Shown here in pieces: positions 1 to 6,697 of a stretch of 45,065 nucleotides of DNA (position 1 is the stretch's first letter; every line of letters begins with the position of its first letter). Source of the DNA: an uncultured Clostridia bacterium (GTDB taxonomy: Bacteria > Bacillota > Clostridia > Oscillospirales > Acutalibacteraceae); the NCBI GenBank assembly GCA_944384925.1, contig CALWVF010000034.1, positions 1-45,065 of the forward strand, given 5' to 3'. The position numbers and the translations under genes are program-made. A model generated the notes under the pieces. That model was given only the letters and a program-made list of their open reading frames with translations, did not search any database and had not been told where the DNA came from.

Positions 1-266
1 TTTTCTTTCATGACAATACACCTCATATCTTGATAAGCTTTGTCGGTATTCGAACTGTCCGTGTATTGCCTTTTCATTTTTGTTCTTTCCGTTCTTTCCG
101 CAGTTCTTTCCAAAAGCGGAAAAATCGTGGATTGGAACCGATGGGCGATTTCTTAGCATTTACGGGCGATTGCTTCAAAAAATCCAGATTTCATGCGGGT
201 TTGCGGGCGTACAAGGCTGACTGAAACTGACAGGAGAAACCATGTAAGTAACAGACGGCGATAAAA
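1..266. mobile_element. probable end of an integrated element (left flank, partial)
   Basis: This stretch has no convincing gene and looks less AT-rich than the chromosome that follows. It holds three copies of the 9-mer GTTCTTTCC (82-90, 91-99, 103-111), two copies of GGGCGATT (143-150, 164-171) and an inverted repeat CAATACAC/GTGTATTG (14-21, 61-68). Short clustered repeats beside a tRNA 3' half are what arm-type integrase or excisionase sites look like at the end of a tyrosine-recombinase element. That reading is inference: no integrase gene lies inside the window. The short reading frames here show no recognisable protein features. Confidence 0.45.
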
Positions 267-325
267 CTCGAAATCGTTTTGGCGTGATGAGCGCCACGTG
301 GGTTCGAATCCCACCATCTCCGCCA
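267..325 (+). tRNA. 3' half of tRNA-Ser(CGA), probable attachment-site remnant
   Basis: From the anticodon loop onward this reads as a class II tRNA-Ser: loop CTCGAAA (anticodon CGA at 269-271), a long variable arm with stem GGCG/CGCC (281-295), T stem GTGGG/CCCAC around loop TTCGAAT (298-314), 3' acceptor strand CATCTCC, discriminator G and encoded CCA (323-325). The 5' half does not fit. Bases 262-266 (TAAAA) cannot pair with the 3' anticodon stem TCGTT, no D arm is visible, and the GGAGA at 233-237 matches only five of seven acceptor pairs. A 3' half intact from the anticodon loop is the usual footprint of tyrosine-recombinase integration. The intact gene would then lie to the left, beyond the window. 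A diverged full tRNA at 233-325 is the alternative. Confidence 0.6.
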
Positions 326-330
326 AAATG

Positions 331-360
331 TCGCCTACTCTTTAAGAGCGGGCGATTTTT
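331..360 (+). terminator. terminator of the tRNA-Ser locus
   Basis: TCGCC pairs with GGCGA and the inner CTCT with AGAG, giving a hairpin with a small internal mismatch, followed by TTTTT. It starts 5 bases after the CCA, as expected for a native tRNA terminator on the chromosomal side of the junction. Confidence 0.6.
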
Positions 361-571
361 AATGCTTGCTAGTAAATTAGTGGCTACGTGAATTGTAATA
401 ATTGGATTTTTCATAATTTATTAAAATTGCTAGTTTAAAATGACGCTGTTAGGGATCAATCTTTTTACTTTAACGTTGCAACATGATTGATAACATAACG
501 CCAACTTTAAATTTATTGAATATGTACAATAAATTAACGATTAGTATATTTCATTTTGATAAAAAAATCAA

Positions 572-600
572 TAGACAATATGAATTAATTGGTGTATAAT
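572..600 (+). promoter_or_regulatory. sigma-A promoter of the 638 gene
   Basis: TAGACA (572-577), a 17-base spacer and TATAAT (595-600). The -35 lies in a block, CAATAGACA then AATTAATT (583-590), that recurs upstream of the gene at 3698. The remaining 361-571 is AT-rich with no gene seen. Confidence 0.65.
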
Positions 601-637
601 TATATCATAATAGTTAAATTTTTAGGGGGAGACAAAA

Positions 638-1480
638 TTGATTTTAAAAATATCATTATTATTTAAGAGAATTTTAATAGCTGCGTTGGTAATTTTAGGA
701 ACTGCTTGTATTGTAACGACTACTGTGCATTGTGTAAAAGGTCATGAAAATAAAAGTGATAAAGCAGAGACTGTTATAAATAAAGAACCAAAGTTGCCAA
801 ATGAGCAAGAAAATTATATTCCATATGTGCCTAGAGAAGAAGATTTAGGAAATACCGTAAGAAAGCATACTCAAACTAAATCATATGAAGGTGAAAATAA
901 ATATTGGGGTGTCCAAACCTATACGGGAATACCTGGAATAGAAGGAGGCAAAGGATTTTCAACAGTCCCAGCGCTCTTAGAAGAGAATGAAAATACTGCT
1001 AAAAATATAGTACTTGGATTTAAACCATCTGATAAAATAGAAGATATATTTGATAAATATAGAAGTTCAATAGAAGAAAAAAATGAGTTTCATTCTCGTG
1101 ATTTATTACCATTCCAACTTGTAGACTTGAACGATAACAAAGCTAATACAATTTATTATGGAATGCCTAGAGAGTTAGAACAAGACGTTATGGACAAAAA
1201 TGGTTTGAAACTAGCTTATAATTATAATGTAACTTATAAAGATGGGAAACAAGTTGCATGGAATTTTTATGAAAAAGAAATTAATGAAGATTTAGGTAAA
1301 AGAAGTACACTAGTTCAAATTAATTTTGAATCAAATGATATATCTAAAGATGACAAGTATCAACTACATAAGATACCATTAGGAAATTCATTGCCAGAAG
1401 ACTTTGTTGATATGCTTTCAAATCTGGAAACAGATGATTTAAATGTTCTAAGGGATTTAGGTCTCGAATTGAAAGTTTAA
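638..1480 (+). CDS. membrane-anchored extracellular protein of unknown function
   Basis: I do not recognise this 280-residue protein. The TTG start is chosen because AGGGGGA (624-630) sits 7 bases upstream and no better start is near. The N-terminus has a short basic stretch then one hydrophobic segment (about residues 11-32). Cysteines at about 24 and 32 do not make a proper lipobox, so a signal anchor or ordinary signal peptide is more likely than a lipoprotein. The rest is hydrophilic and rich in Lys, Glu and Asn, with a Pro-rich linker (about 48-70), suggesting a domain outside the membrane. It is a single-gene unit with its own promoter and a strong terminator. It lies between the tRNA-Ser junction and a group of small secreted proteins, so it may be accessory. 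It lacks the motif shared by those proteins. Confidence 0.7.
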   Translation: MILKISLLFKRILIAALVILGTACIVTTTVHCVKGHENKSDKAETVINKEPKLPNEQENYIPYVPREEDLGNTVRKHTQTKSYEGENKYWGVQTYTGIPGIEGGKGFSTVPALLEENENTAKNIVLGFKPSDKIEDIFDKYRSSIEEKNEFHSRDLLPFQLVDLNDNKANTIYYGMPRELEQDVMDKNGLKLAYNYNVTYKDGKQVAWNFYEKEINEDLGKRSTLVQINFESNDISKDDKYQLHKIPLGNSLPEDFVDMLSNLETDDLNVLRDLGLELKV

Positions 1481-1524
1481 AATAGATAAGTATAATATTT
1501 ATAGTATACAAATGTAATTAATAA

Positions 1525-1559
1525 AAAGAAATGTGAATATAATATCACATTTCTTTTTT
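1525..1559 (+). terminator. terminator after the 638 gene
   Basis: A 12-bp stem (AAAGAAATGTGA with TCACATTTCTTT) and a run of T at 1554-1559. Confidence 0.8.
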
Positions 1560-1881
1560 GTGTTATTATGAAATGTCTTAAAAAATTATGATATATTTTT
1601 ATGATTATATTTGGAATGCTGAAAATTGCATTTTTGTAAGAGTAAATTAAAAATACTATGGACTTTTTATTTGCTGTATGCTAGAATTTTATTAACTTTA
1701 GATGTATGATACAATTAAATAATGCTCTACAAGCATAATTTATAAAACTTTTTATACTATTTGTTAATATTATATTAATTTATAATTAGTATTATATTAT
1801 ACTTGCATAAATATAATATGTATTGAACATTAATAGTGGCTATTGGGTAAAGTATATATTATTGCATAAGGAGGAGCTAAA
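1560..1881 (+). promoter_or_regulatory. AT-rich intergenic region with weak promoter candidates
   Basis: No gene is seen. TATAAT occurs at 1781-1786 and 1812-1817, but neither has a good -35 at 16-18 bases, so I cannot name one promoter. A very strong SD, AAGGAGGAG, sits at 1868-1876, directly before the next gene. Confidence 0.3.
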
Positions 1882-2370
1882 ATAAAAAAGGTATTAATAT
1901 TATTGATTTCATTATGTTTTGTATTCACAAGCTTATTTGTTATTTCGTATGCTGAAGATCCAGAACATAACCAAAGCTCTGATGTATCTAGGGAAATATG
2001 CCAAGTTAGCTATGATAATGTAAATGAAGTGCGATTGAATGAATTTATTATTTCAGATGAATCTATAGATGTACAGCAATTAGAGAGCAGCTTAAGTAAT
2101 GTATTATATAGAATATTTAGCATATTGGATCATTCAGACAATGAGGGTATATTCGCAGTGGAAAAAGTAATAGGTAGTGAGTATTTTACAGATATTGCAA
2201 GCCTGGAAAAATTTCTTCAAGCATTTTTTAAAAAAGGAGATTATTTCTTTTTTACTGGAGGCATTAGTCACCCAAAAGAAAAGTGCTATGTGAATCCACG
2301 AGCTATAAGGTGTTTATGTACTTTTTATTGTGATTTGCATAAGATGTATAGTGAGTATTTTGCAATGTAA
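1882..2370 (+). CDS. small secreted protein, paralogue 1, apparent ATA start
   Basis: 162 residues if read from ATA at 1882. I do not recognise the family. SD AAGGAGGAG ends 5 bases before this ATA. Reading from it gives a 24-residue signal peptide beginning (M)KKV and ending SYA, the same length and ends as the signals of the genes at 2989 and 3698. The nearest standard start, TTG at 1903, lies 26 bases past the SD and loses the basic N-region. The mature part is about 138 residues. At 2173-2229 it carries the motif G-x-E-x-F-x-D-x-A-S-[LV]-E-[KR]-F-L-x-x-F also seen in the 2989 protein. A C-terminal amphipathic helix rich in aromatics and Cys follows. No catalytic motif is visible. Probably exported and possibly cell-surface or extracellular; the role is unknown. 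Confidence 0.65.
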   Translation: MKKVLILLISLCFVFTSLFVISYAEDPEHNQSSDVSREICQVSYDNVNEVRLNEFIISDESIDVQQLESSLSNVLYRIFSILDHSDNEGIFAVEKVIGSEYFTDIASLEKFLQAFFKKGDYFFFTGGISHPKEKCYVNPRAIRCLCTFYCDLHKMYSEYFAM

Positions 2371-2988
2371 TTTGATTTGCTGATAACTAATAGCATATAT
2401 ATAATTAGTTTAATATTATATATAAGGTTATTTAGGTAATAAAGATGTTTTAAAAGGTTGAAAATGTAAATTATAATATTGATAATGATGAGTTTGTTGT
2501 TACTGGATTTTTACATTGCTACTTTACTTAGCGTAGTAGCTTTAGGCTATATGTAATGAATGAAATCTTATAATAAATGTAATAATATATGTTTTTTATG
2601 ATAAATTTAAAGATGCTCTGAGAGTTAATATAAGAATATAATCATAATAATCGAAATATTTATACATTTTTAATTACTATGAAGATTGTTATAATTAAGA
2701 ATCTGTATATATTATGCATAATGATTTCTTTATAATGAGTTGAATTAATGTTCTTTATTTTAATACCTTAATTCATTTACATAGTTGTTGACATGGATAC
2801 AATGCAAAAAAACATATAATAAAATTGCTTTTATATAGTATAGAGGAGGTTTTTTAAAAGGAGATTAGTGATTGTAGAATATTTTTGAATTTCGTCATAT
2901 GTCTATAGAGTTATTACAAAAAGCTTAAGTTTTATAAGTATTGTTTGTAATTAAGAATTAGATTATTGAATTAATGGAGGAAGAGAAA
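2371..2988 (+). other. 618-bp AT-rich gap, possible decayed gene or leader
   Basis: No convincing gene is seen. Promoter-like pieces are TTTACA (2776-2781)-N16-TACAAT (2798-2803), and a TTGACA (2788-2793) that is 21 bases from TATAAT (2815-2820), which is too far. A strong SD-like GAGGAGGT (2842-2849) and a second AAAGGAGA (about 2856-2863) have no usable reading frame after them. The piece near 2480-2530 encodes a short run vaguely like the C-terminal half of paralogue 1 before a stop. Either a degraded family member or a long leader for the 2989 gene would explain this; I cannot decide. Confidence 0.3.
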
Positions 2989-3465
2989 ATGAAAAAGGTT
3001 ATATTATCAATTGTATTAGTATGTACTTTATTATGTGGAGTATGCATACCGAGTTTCGCTATTACTGAGCATGATGAATATGATATGGGAACTGAAGCCC
3101 ATGTGGGGTATGTAAGACATATAAATGTGGGTACTGCATTTTATGTTATTAAAGATATCTATGATGCATCATGTAATAATGATGAAGATGATGTAAACAG
3201 TCCATTATCTATTTGTTCTTCAGTTATATATGGAGAGTGCGTGAGAAGAGGGTTGGAAATATTTTTTGATCAAGCGTCAGTAGAAAGATTTTTAGAAAGA
3301 TTTTTAAATGCAGAACGTGAAGGTACTCCTGCCGAGGATGACGTGGATGAGGACGGGTACCTAATTGGACTGTACTACTTTAGTGAAAATCGTGTTGTCC
3401 AAGTATTACGCTATTTAGAAACACTTATGGAACGTGGAGAAGGTAACGAGATATTATACTATTAG
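2989..3465 (+). CDS. small secreted acidic protein, paralogue 2
   Basis: 158 residues from ATG 2989, chosen over the in-frame ATG 2974 because GGAGGAAG (2977-2984) provides the SD and the protein then begins MKKV with a clean 24-residue signal peptide ending SFA. The mature part is acidic, with several Asp/Glu runs (about residues 25-35, 57-63 and 111-118). At 3250-3306 it has the family motif G-L-E-x-F-F-D-x-A-S-V-E-R-F-L-x-R-F-L, which aligns without gaps to paralogue 1 (about nine identities in nineteen). A predicted helix ends the protein. The function is not recognised. It stands alone, with a strong terminator 20 bases downstream. Confidence 0.75.
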   Translation: MKKVILSIVLVCTLLCGVCIPSFAITEHDEYDMGTEAHVGYVRHINVGTAFYVIKDIYDASCNNDEDDVNSPLSICSSVIYGECVRRGLEIFFDQASVERFLERFLNAEREGTPAEDDVDEDGYLIGLYYFSENRVVQVLRYLETLMERGEGNEILYY

Positions 3466-3485
3466 CAAATACATGAGATATTGAT

Positions 3486-3545
3486 AAAACTTACCATTGA
3501 TTGAAGTTTAAAGTTAAACTTAAAATGGTGAGTTTTATTTTTTTG
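3486..3545 (+). terminator. strong terminator after paralogue 2
   Basis: The outer stem AAAACTTACCATT pairs with AATGGTGAGTTTT with one G-T wobble. An inner AAGTTTA/TAAACTT hairpin lies in the loop, and a long T run begins at 3537. Confidence 0.85.
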
Positions 3546-3598
3546 TTTAAATTTTTACAGATTTTTTAAATTTTATAACTTTTAAATCAAAAAAACAA

Positions 3599-3627
3599 TA
3601 GACATTCAATTAATTTTATGTTAAATT
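3599..3627 (+). promoter_or_regulatory. promoter of the 3698 gene
   Basis: TAGACA (3599-3604), 17 bases, TAAATT (3622-3627). The -10 is weak, but the -35 block matches the promoter of the 638 gene: an A run, CAATAGACA, then AATTAATT (3608-3615). Confidence 0.45.
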
Positions 3628-3697
3628 AATAATTGTTCTTATTTTCATATAGTAAATATATGATTATAAAGATAGTAATTATTGTAGGGGGTATAAT

Positions 3698-4138
3698 ATG
3701 AAAAAAATAACTATAAGTTTGTTGTTTGTGATTTGTTTGATTTTCAATGTATCTAACAAGACCTATGCATATACAGATGAAGAGTATTCATTAGCCTTGC
3801 AAAGCATAAGTAGTGCTCACACGAATGCTTTCAAAAGACTTTTATGCTTTAATTATTTAAACGGCATTAGGCAAATTGATTTGAAACATTATGAATGCAA
3901 TGAAGAACCTTATGGTTGGGTAAGGGTTAACGAAAAAGATTTAGTTATGGATTTTGTTTCATTATCTGATAAAAATTATTATGACTTTTTTTCTACTGAA
4001 GAAGTAAGAAAGTTTTTAAGATCTGCTTTACCTTTGCAATATTGTGAATTTCAAGATCCAAGATTAGGAACATATTGGGTTATATTTAACTTATATGATG
4101 TTTGGGAAGTATATGCTGAGCTGTTTAATGAATTTTAA
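3698..4138 (+). CDS. small secreted protein, paralogue 3
   Basis: 146 residues, ATG preceded by AGGGGGT. A 24-residue signal peptide starts MKKI and ends TYA, matching the two preceding genes in length and ends. The mature part (about 122 residues) is rich in Tyr, Phe, Trp and acidic residues. The region at 3974-4030 reads Y-x-D-F-F-S-x-E-E-V-R-K-F-L-x-x-x-L, a looser version of the motif in the other two. The last 20 residues form an aromatic, acidic helix. I do not recognise a family or an active site. Three exported proteins of the same build within 2.3 kb point to local duplication and divergence. Confidence 0.75.
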   Translation: MKKITISLLFVICLIFNVSNKTYAYTDEEYSLALQSISSAHTNAFKRLLCFNYLNGIRQIDLKHYECNEEPYGWVRVNEKDLVMDFVSLSDKNYYDFFSTEEVRKFLRSALPLQYCEFQDPRLGTYWVIFNLYDVWEVYAELFNEF

Positions 4139-4161
4139 TATGTAAATGTATATTGAAATTG

Positions 4162-4190
4162 TTGACAAATATTTAAATCTAATGTATAAT
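4162..4190 (+). promoter_or_regulatory. consensus sigma-A promoter of the ylxM-ffh-rpsP operon
   Basis: Perfect TTGACA (4162-4167), 17 bases, and TATAAT (4185-4190) with an extended TG. A small leader hairpin GTAAAG/CTTTAC (4201-4219) follows. This is the only clear promoter before trmD. Confidence 0.9.
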
Positions 4191-4241
4191 TCTATATAGT
4201 GTAAAGTAAGAATCTTTACATTGTGCGAATGGAGGGAAGAA

Positions 4242-4616
4242 ATGGCTAAAAACTTAGAATTTTCTTTTCTTTTGGACTTTTATGGAGAGATGCTTACAGA
4301 AAAACAGCGTGAAGCTATTGATTATTATTATAACAAAGACTTTTCACTTTCAGAAATTGCATATAATCAAGGGATTACACGCCAAGGAGTGCATGATACT
4401 ATAAAACGTGCTGAGAATTTATTAATTAACATGGAAGAGAAATTAGGATTGGTAGAACGATTTAACTATATAAATCAAGGACTAGAGCAAATTTTAGATG
4501 AAATAAGAAATATTATAAATAATAATGATAATCTTGCATTGCCTAATAATATATGTGATAGTATATTGAAAATAGAAAATTTAGCTATAAAAATACGTGA
4601 AAAGGGCAATATTTAA
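4242..4616 (+). CDS. ylxM: YlxM-family DNA-binding protein, SRP-associated
   Basis: 124 residues from ATG 4242 (SD GGAGGGA at 4231-4237); an upstream in-frame TTG at 4221 has no SD. The first ~65 residues match a sigma-70 region 4-like helix-turn-helix: L-T-E-K-Q-R-E-A-I-D-Y-Y-Y, then S-L-S-E-I-A then I-T-R-Q-G-V-H-D. A helical tail follows. YlxM/p13 proteins are nearly always encoded directly before ffh and are thought to act with the signal recognition particle. First gene of the operon, 35 bases before ffh. Family assignment is secure; the molecular role is less so. Confidence 0.9.
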   Translation: MAKNLEFSFLLDFYGEMLTEKQREAIDYYYNKDFSLSEIAYNQGITRQGVHDTIKRAENLLINMEEKLGLVERFNYINQGLEQILDEIRNIINNNDNLALPNNICDSILKIENLAIKIREKGNI

Positions 4617-4651
4617 AGTATATTAAATTTTTGTAAAGGATGGTGAATATT

Positions 4652-6010
4652 TTGGCATTTGAAAATCTTTCAGATAAATTGTCTGCAGCTTTTAAAAGGT
4701 TAAGATCAAAAGGAAAATTAACAGAGTCAGACATAAAAGAAGCAATGAGAGAGATTCGTCTGGCATTACTCGAAGCAGATGTAAATTATAAAGTTGCTAA
4801 AGATTTCACTGCCAAAGTAACAGAACGAGCTATAGGTGCTACTGTGATGGAAAGTTTAACACCTGCACAGATGGTTGTTAAAATTGTAAACGAAGAATTA
4901 TCAGAATTAATGGGTGGGGATAAGTCTAAAATTAATGTTGCATCAAAACCACCAACTGTAATTATGCTTTGTGGTTTACAGGGCTCAGGAAAAACAACTC
5001 ATGCCGCTAAGATAGCGAAAATGTTAAAAAAGCAAGGGCACAGACCTATGTTAGTAGCTTGTGACATATATAGGCCGGCAGCTATTAAACAACTTCAAGT
5101 GTTGGCAGAGCAAGTTGGAGTTCCCGTTTATGAGATGGGAACAGATAATCCTGTTAAAATATCAGAGCAATCTATATTACACGCAAAGGACCATGGTAAT
5201 GACATCGTGATTATAGATACAGCAGGTCGTTTGCATATAGATAATGAATTAATGGATGAATTAAAAAATATAAAAAGTGCAGTTAACCCTAATGAAATTC
5301 TTTTAGTTGTTGATGCTATGACGGGTCAAGATGCAGTAAATGTTGCAAAATCATTTAATGATTTACTAGATATTACAGGAGTTATATTAACTAAATTAGA
5401 TGGTGATACAAGAGGTGGTGCAGCTCTTTCAGTAAGAGCAGTTACAGGCAAACCAATAAAGTTTTGTGGAGTAGGAGAAAAATTAGGAGATATAGAAGTT
5501 TTTTATCCTGATAGAATGGCATCGAGAATACTTGGCATGGGAGATGTATTAACTCTTATCGAAAATGCTGAAAGCAAGCTTGATATGAAAAAAGCTGAAG
5601 AGATGGCTAAGAAGTTAAATGAAAATAAATTTACATTAAATGATTTATTGAGTTATATTGATCAAATGAAAAACATGGGTTCATTGAAATCTCTATTATC
5701 TAAGTTACCTGGAATTGATAAACAATTAAGAAATATTGACATTGATGAAAAACAATTCGATAGAGTAAAAGCAGTGATTCTATCGATGACGCCGCTAGAA
5801 AGAGAAAAACCAACGTTAATAAATATGTCTAGAAAAAGACGAATAGCTTCGGGAAGTGGAACTAAAGTTGAAGATGTGAATGCTGTGTTAAAGAGATTTC
5901 AAGTAATGCAAAAAATGATGAAAAATCTTACAGGAAAGGGAGCGAAAAAAAGGATGCCTAGAATGTTGTTGCCAGGATTAGGAGGCAAAAAAGGAGGCTT
6001 TCCATTTTAA
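4652..6010 (+). CDS. ffh: signal recognition particle protein Ffh (SRP54)
   Basis: GTPase that binds SRP RNA and signal sequences and hands ribosomes to FtsY at the membrane. The start is taken as TTG 4652, giving MAFENL as in other Ffh proteins; the in-frame ATG at 4640 overlaps the SD (AAGGATGGTG, 4636-4645). 452 residues. The N domain is at about 1-90. The GTPase domain has GLQGSGKTT (108-116), DTAGR (189-193) and TKLDGD (247-252). The methionine-rich M domain runs from about 300 to the end, which is basic and Gly-rich as usual. Length is normal. It lies between ylxM and rpsP in the standard order. Confidence 0.97.
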   Translation: MAFENLSDKLSAAFKRLRSKGKLTESDIKEAMREIRLALLEADVNYKVAKDFTAKVTERAIGATVMESLTPAQMVVKIVNEELSELMGGDKSKINVASKPPTVIMLCGLQGSGKTTHAAKIAKMLKKQGHRPMLVACDIYRPAAIKQLQVLAEQVGVPVYEMGTDNPVKISEQSILHAKDHGNDIVIIDTAGRLHIDNELMDELKNIKSAVNPNEILLVVDAMTGQDAVNVAKSFNDLLDITGVILTKLDGDTRGGAALSVRAVTGKPIKFCGVGEKLGDIEVFYPDRMASRILGMGDVLTLIENAESKLDMKKAEEMAKKLNENKFTLNDLLSYIDQMKNMGSLKSLLSKLPGIDKQLRNIDIDEKQFDRVKAVILSMTPLEREKPTLINMSRKRRIASGSGTKVEDVNAVLKRFQVMQKMMKNLTGKGAKKRMPRMLLPGLGGKKGGFPF

Positions 6011-6090
6011 CACTGTTAGTTAAAAGTTTATATAAAAAGAATCTATTTTGGTAAAAGTGTATATTAACTATTTGAGGAGGTGAAATTTTA

Positions 6091-6333
6091 ATGGCAGTAA
6101 AAATAAGACTTCGTCGTATGGGAGCAAAAAAGGCCCCATTTTATCGTATAGTTGTTGCAGATTCTAGATATCCACGCGATGGCCGTTTCATAGAGGAAAT
6201 CGGCTATTATAATCCATTAGAGGAGCCATCTATAGTTAAAGTTGATGCAGAGAAAGCAAAGAAATGGATATCAAATGGAGCTCAGCCTACTGATACTGTA
6301 AAGGCTTTGTTTAAAAAACATGAGATTTTATAA
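6091..6333 (+). CDS. rpsP: 30S ribosomal protein S16
   Basis: 80 residues, ATG after a strong GAGGAGGTG SD. The N-terminus ([20 protein letters not shown]) and the later G-x-Y-N-P block are diagnostic. S16 binds 16S rRNA early in 30S assembly. It sits in the ffh-rpsP-khpA-rimM-trmD order common in Firmicutes. Confidence 0.98.
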   Translation: MAVKIRLRRMGAKKAPFYRIVVADSRYPRDGRFIEEIGYYNPLEEPSIVKVDAEKAKKWISNGAQPTDTVKALFKKHEIL

Positions 6334-6353
6334 TTTTTTGGAGGTGTTGTAAA

Positions 6354-6590
6354 TTGTTAAAGGACTTATTAGTAATGATTGCTACAGGGTTAGTAGAGAA
6401 TCCTGATGCTGTGGAGGTTATAGTAGATGCGCCAACAGAAGAAGGAGTAGTTGTTTATCATTTAAATGTTGCAGAAGAAGATAAAGGAAGAGTAATTGGA
6501 AAGCAAGGAAGAATAGCAAAAGCAATAAGATTGATAATGCGTTCTGCAGCAGTAAAAAATGATTGTAAAGTTTTAGTTGAAATAGACTAA
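6354..6590 (+). CDS. khpA: KH-domain RNA-binding protein KhpA (YlqC)
   Basis: 78 residues, TTG start with GGAGGTG 7 bases upstream. Nearly the whole protein is one KH domain, with the G-R-V-I-G-K-Q-G-R loop at about residues 42-50 that contacts RNA. KhpA pairs with the KH/R3H protein KhpB in Firmicutes and affects RNA metabolism and cell division. The partner is not in this window. It follows rpsP by 20 bases and is probably co-transcribed. Confidence 0.93.
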   Translation: MLKDLLVMIATGLVENPDAVEVIVDAPTEEGVVVYHLNVAEEDKGRVIGKQGRIAKAIRLIMRSAAVKNDCKVLVEID

Positions 6591-6592
6591 TT

Positions 6593-6634
6593 AAAAAATT
6601 GGGGTGTATTTGGATATACATCCCTAAATTTTTG
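6593..6634 (+). terminator. hairpin and T-run between khpA and rimM
   Basis: GGGGTGTAT pairs with ATACATCCC (one G-T), flanked by A and T tracts that extend the stem, ending TTTTT at 6630-6634. It looks like an intrinsic terminator or attenuator inside the operon, so rimM-trmD may be expressed at a lower level than rpsP. Confidence 0.6.
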
Positions 6635-6697
6635 TGGGTTATTTGCATATTTGTATGAATATAATTAATGTACACATGAATATTAAGAGGTATAAAA

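Noticed and set aside
1-325. tmRNA or complete tRNA
   Set aside because: No tag-peptide region, and a 5' half that does not pair. Only the 3' half of a tRNA-Ser is well supported.
30-414. Short reading frames on both strands around the tRNA remnant, including a minus-strand frame beginning in the 361-414 region
   Set aside because: The minus-strand frame contains G-G-D-G-G-I-R-T-H, the well-known translation of an antisense tRNA-Ser 3' end. Neither has an SD or recognisable domain.
638-736. Lipoprotein signal in the 638 protein
   Set aside because: Neither cysteine near the hydrophobic segment is preceded by a proper L-[AS]-[GA] lipobox.
2386-2411. Terminator after paralogue 1 (AACTAAT/ATTAGTT stem)
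   Set aside because: Only a 7-bp AT-rich stem without a T tract; too weak to call.
4162-4240. Riboswitch in the ylxM leader
   Set aside because: Only one 6-bp hairpin is present and no known riboswitch core was seen; the leader is too short.
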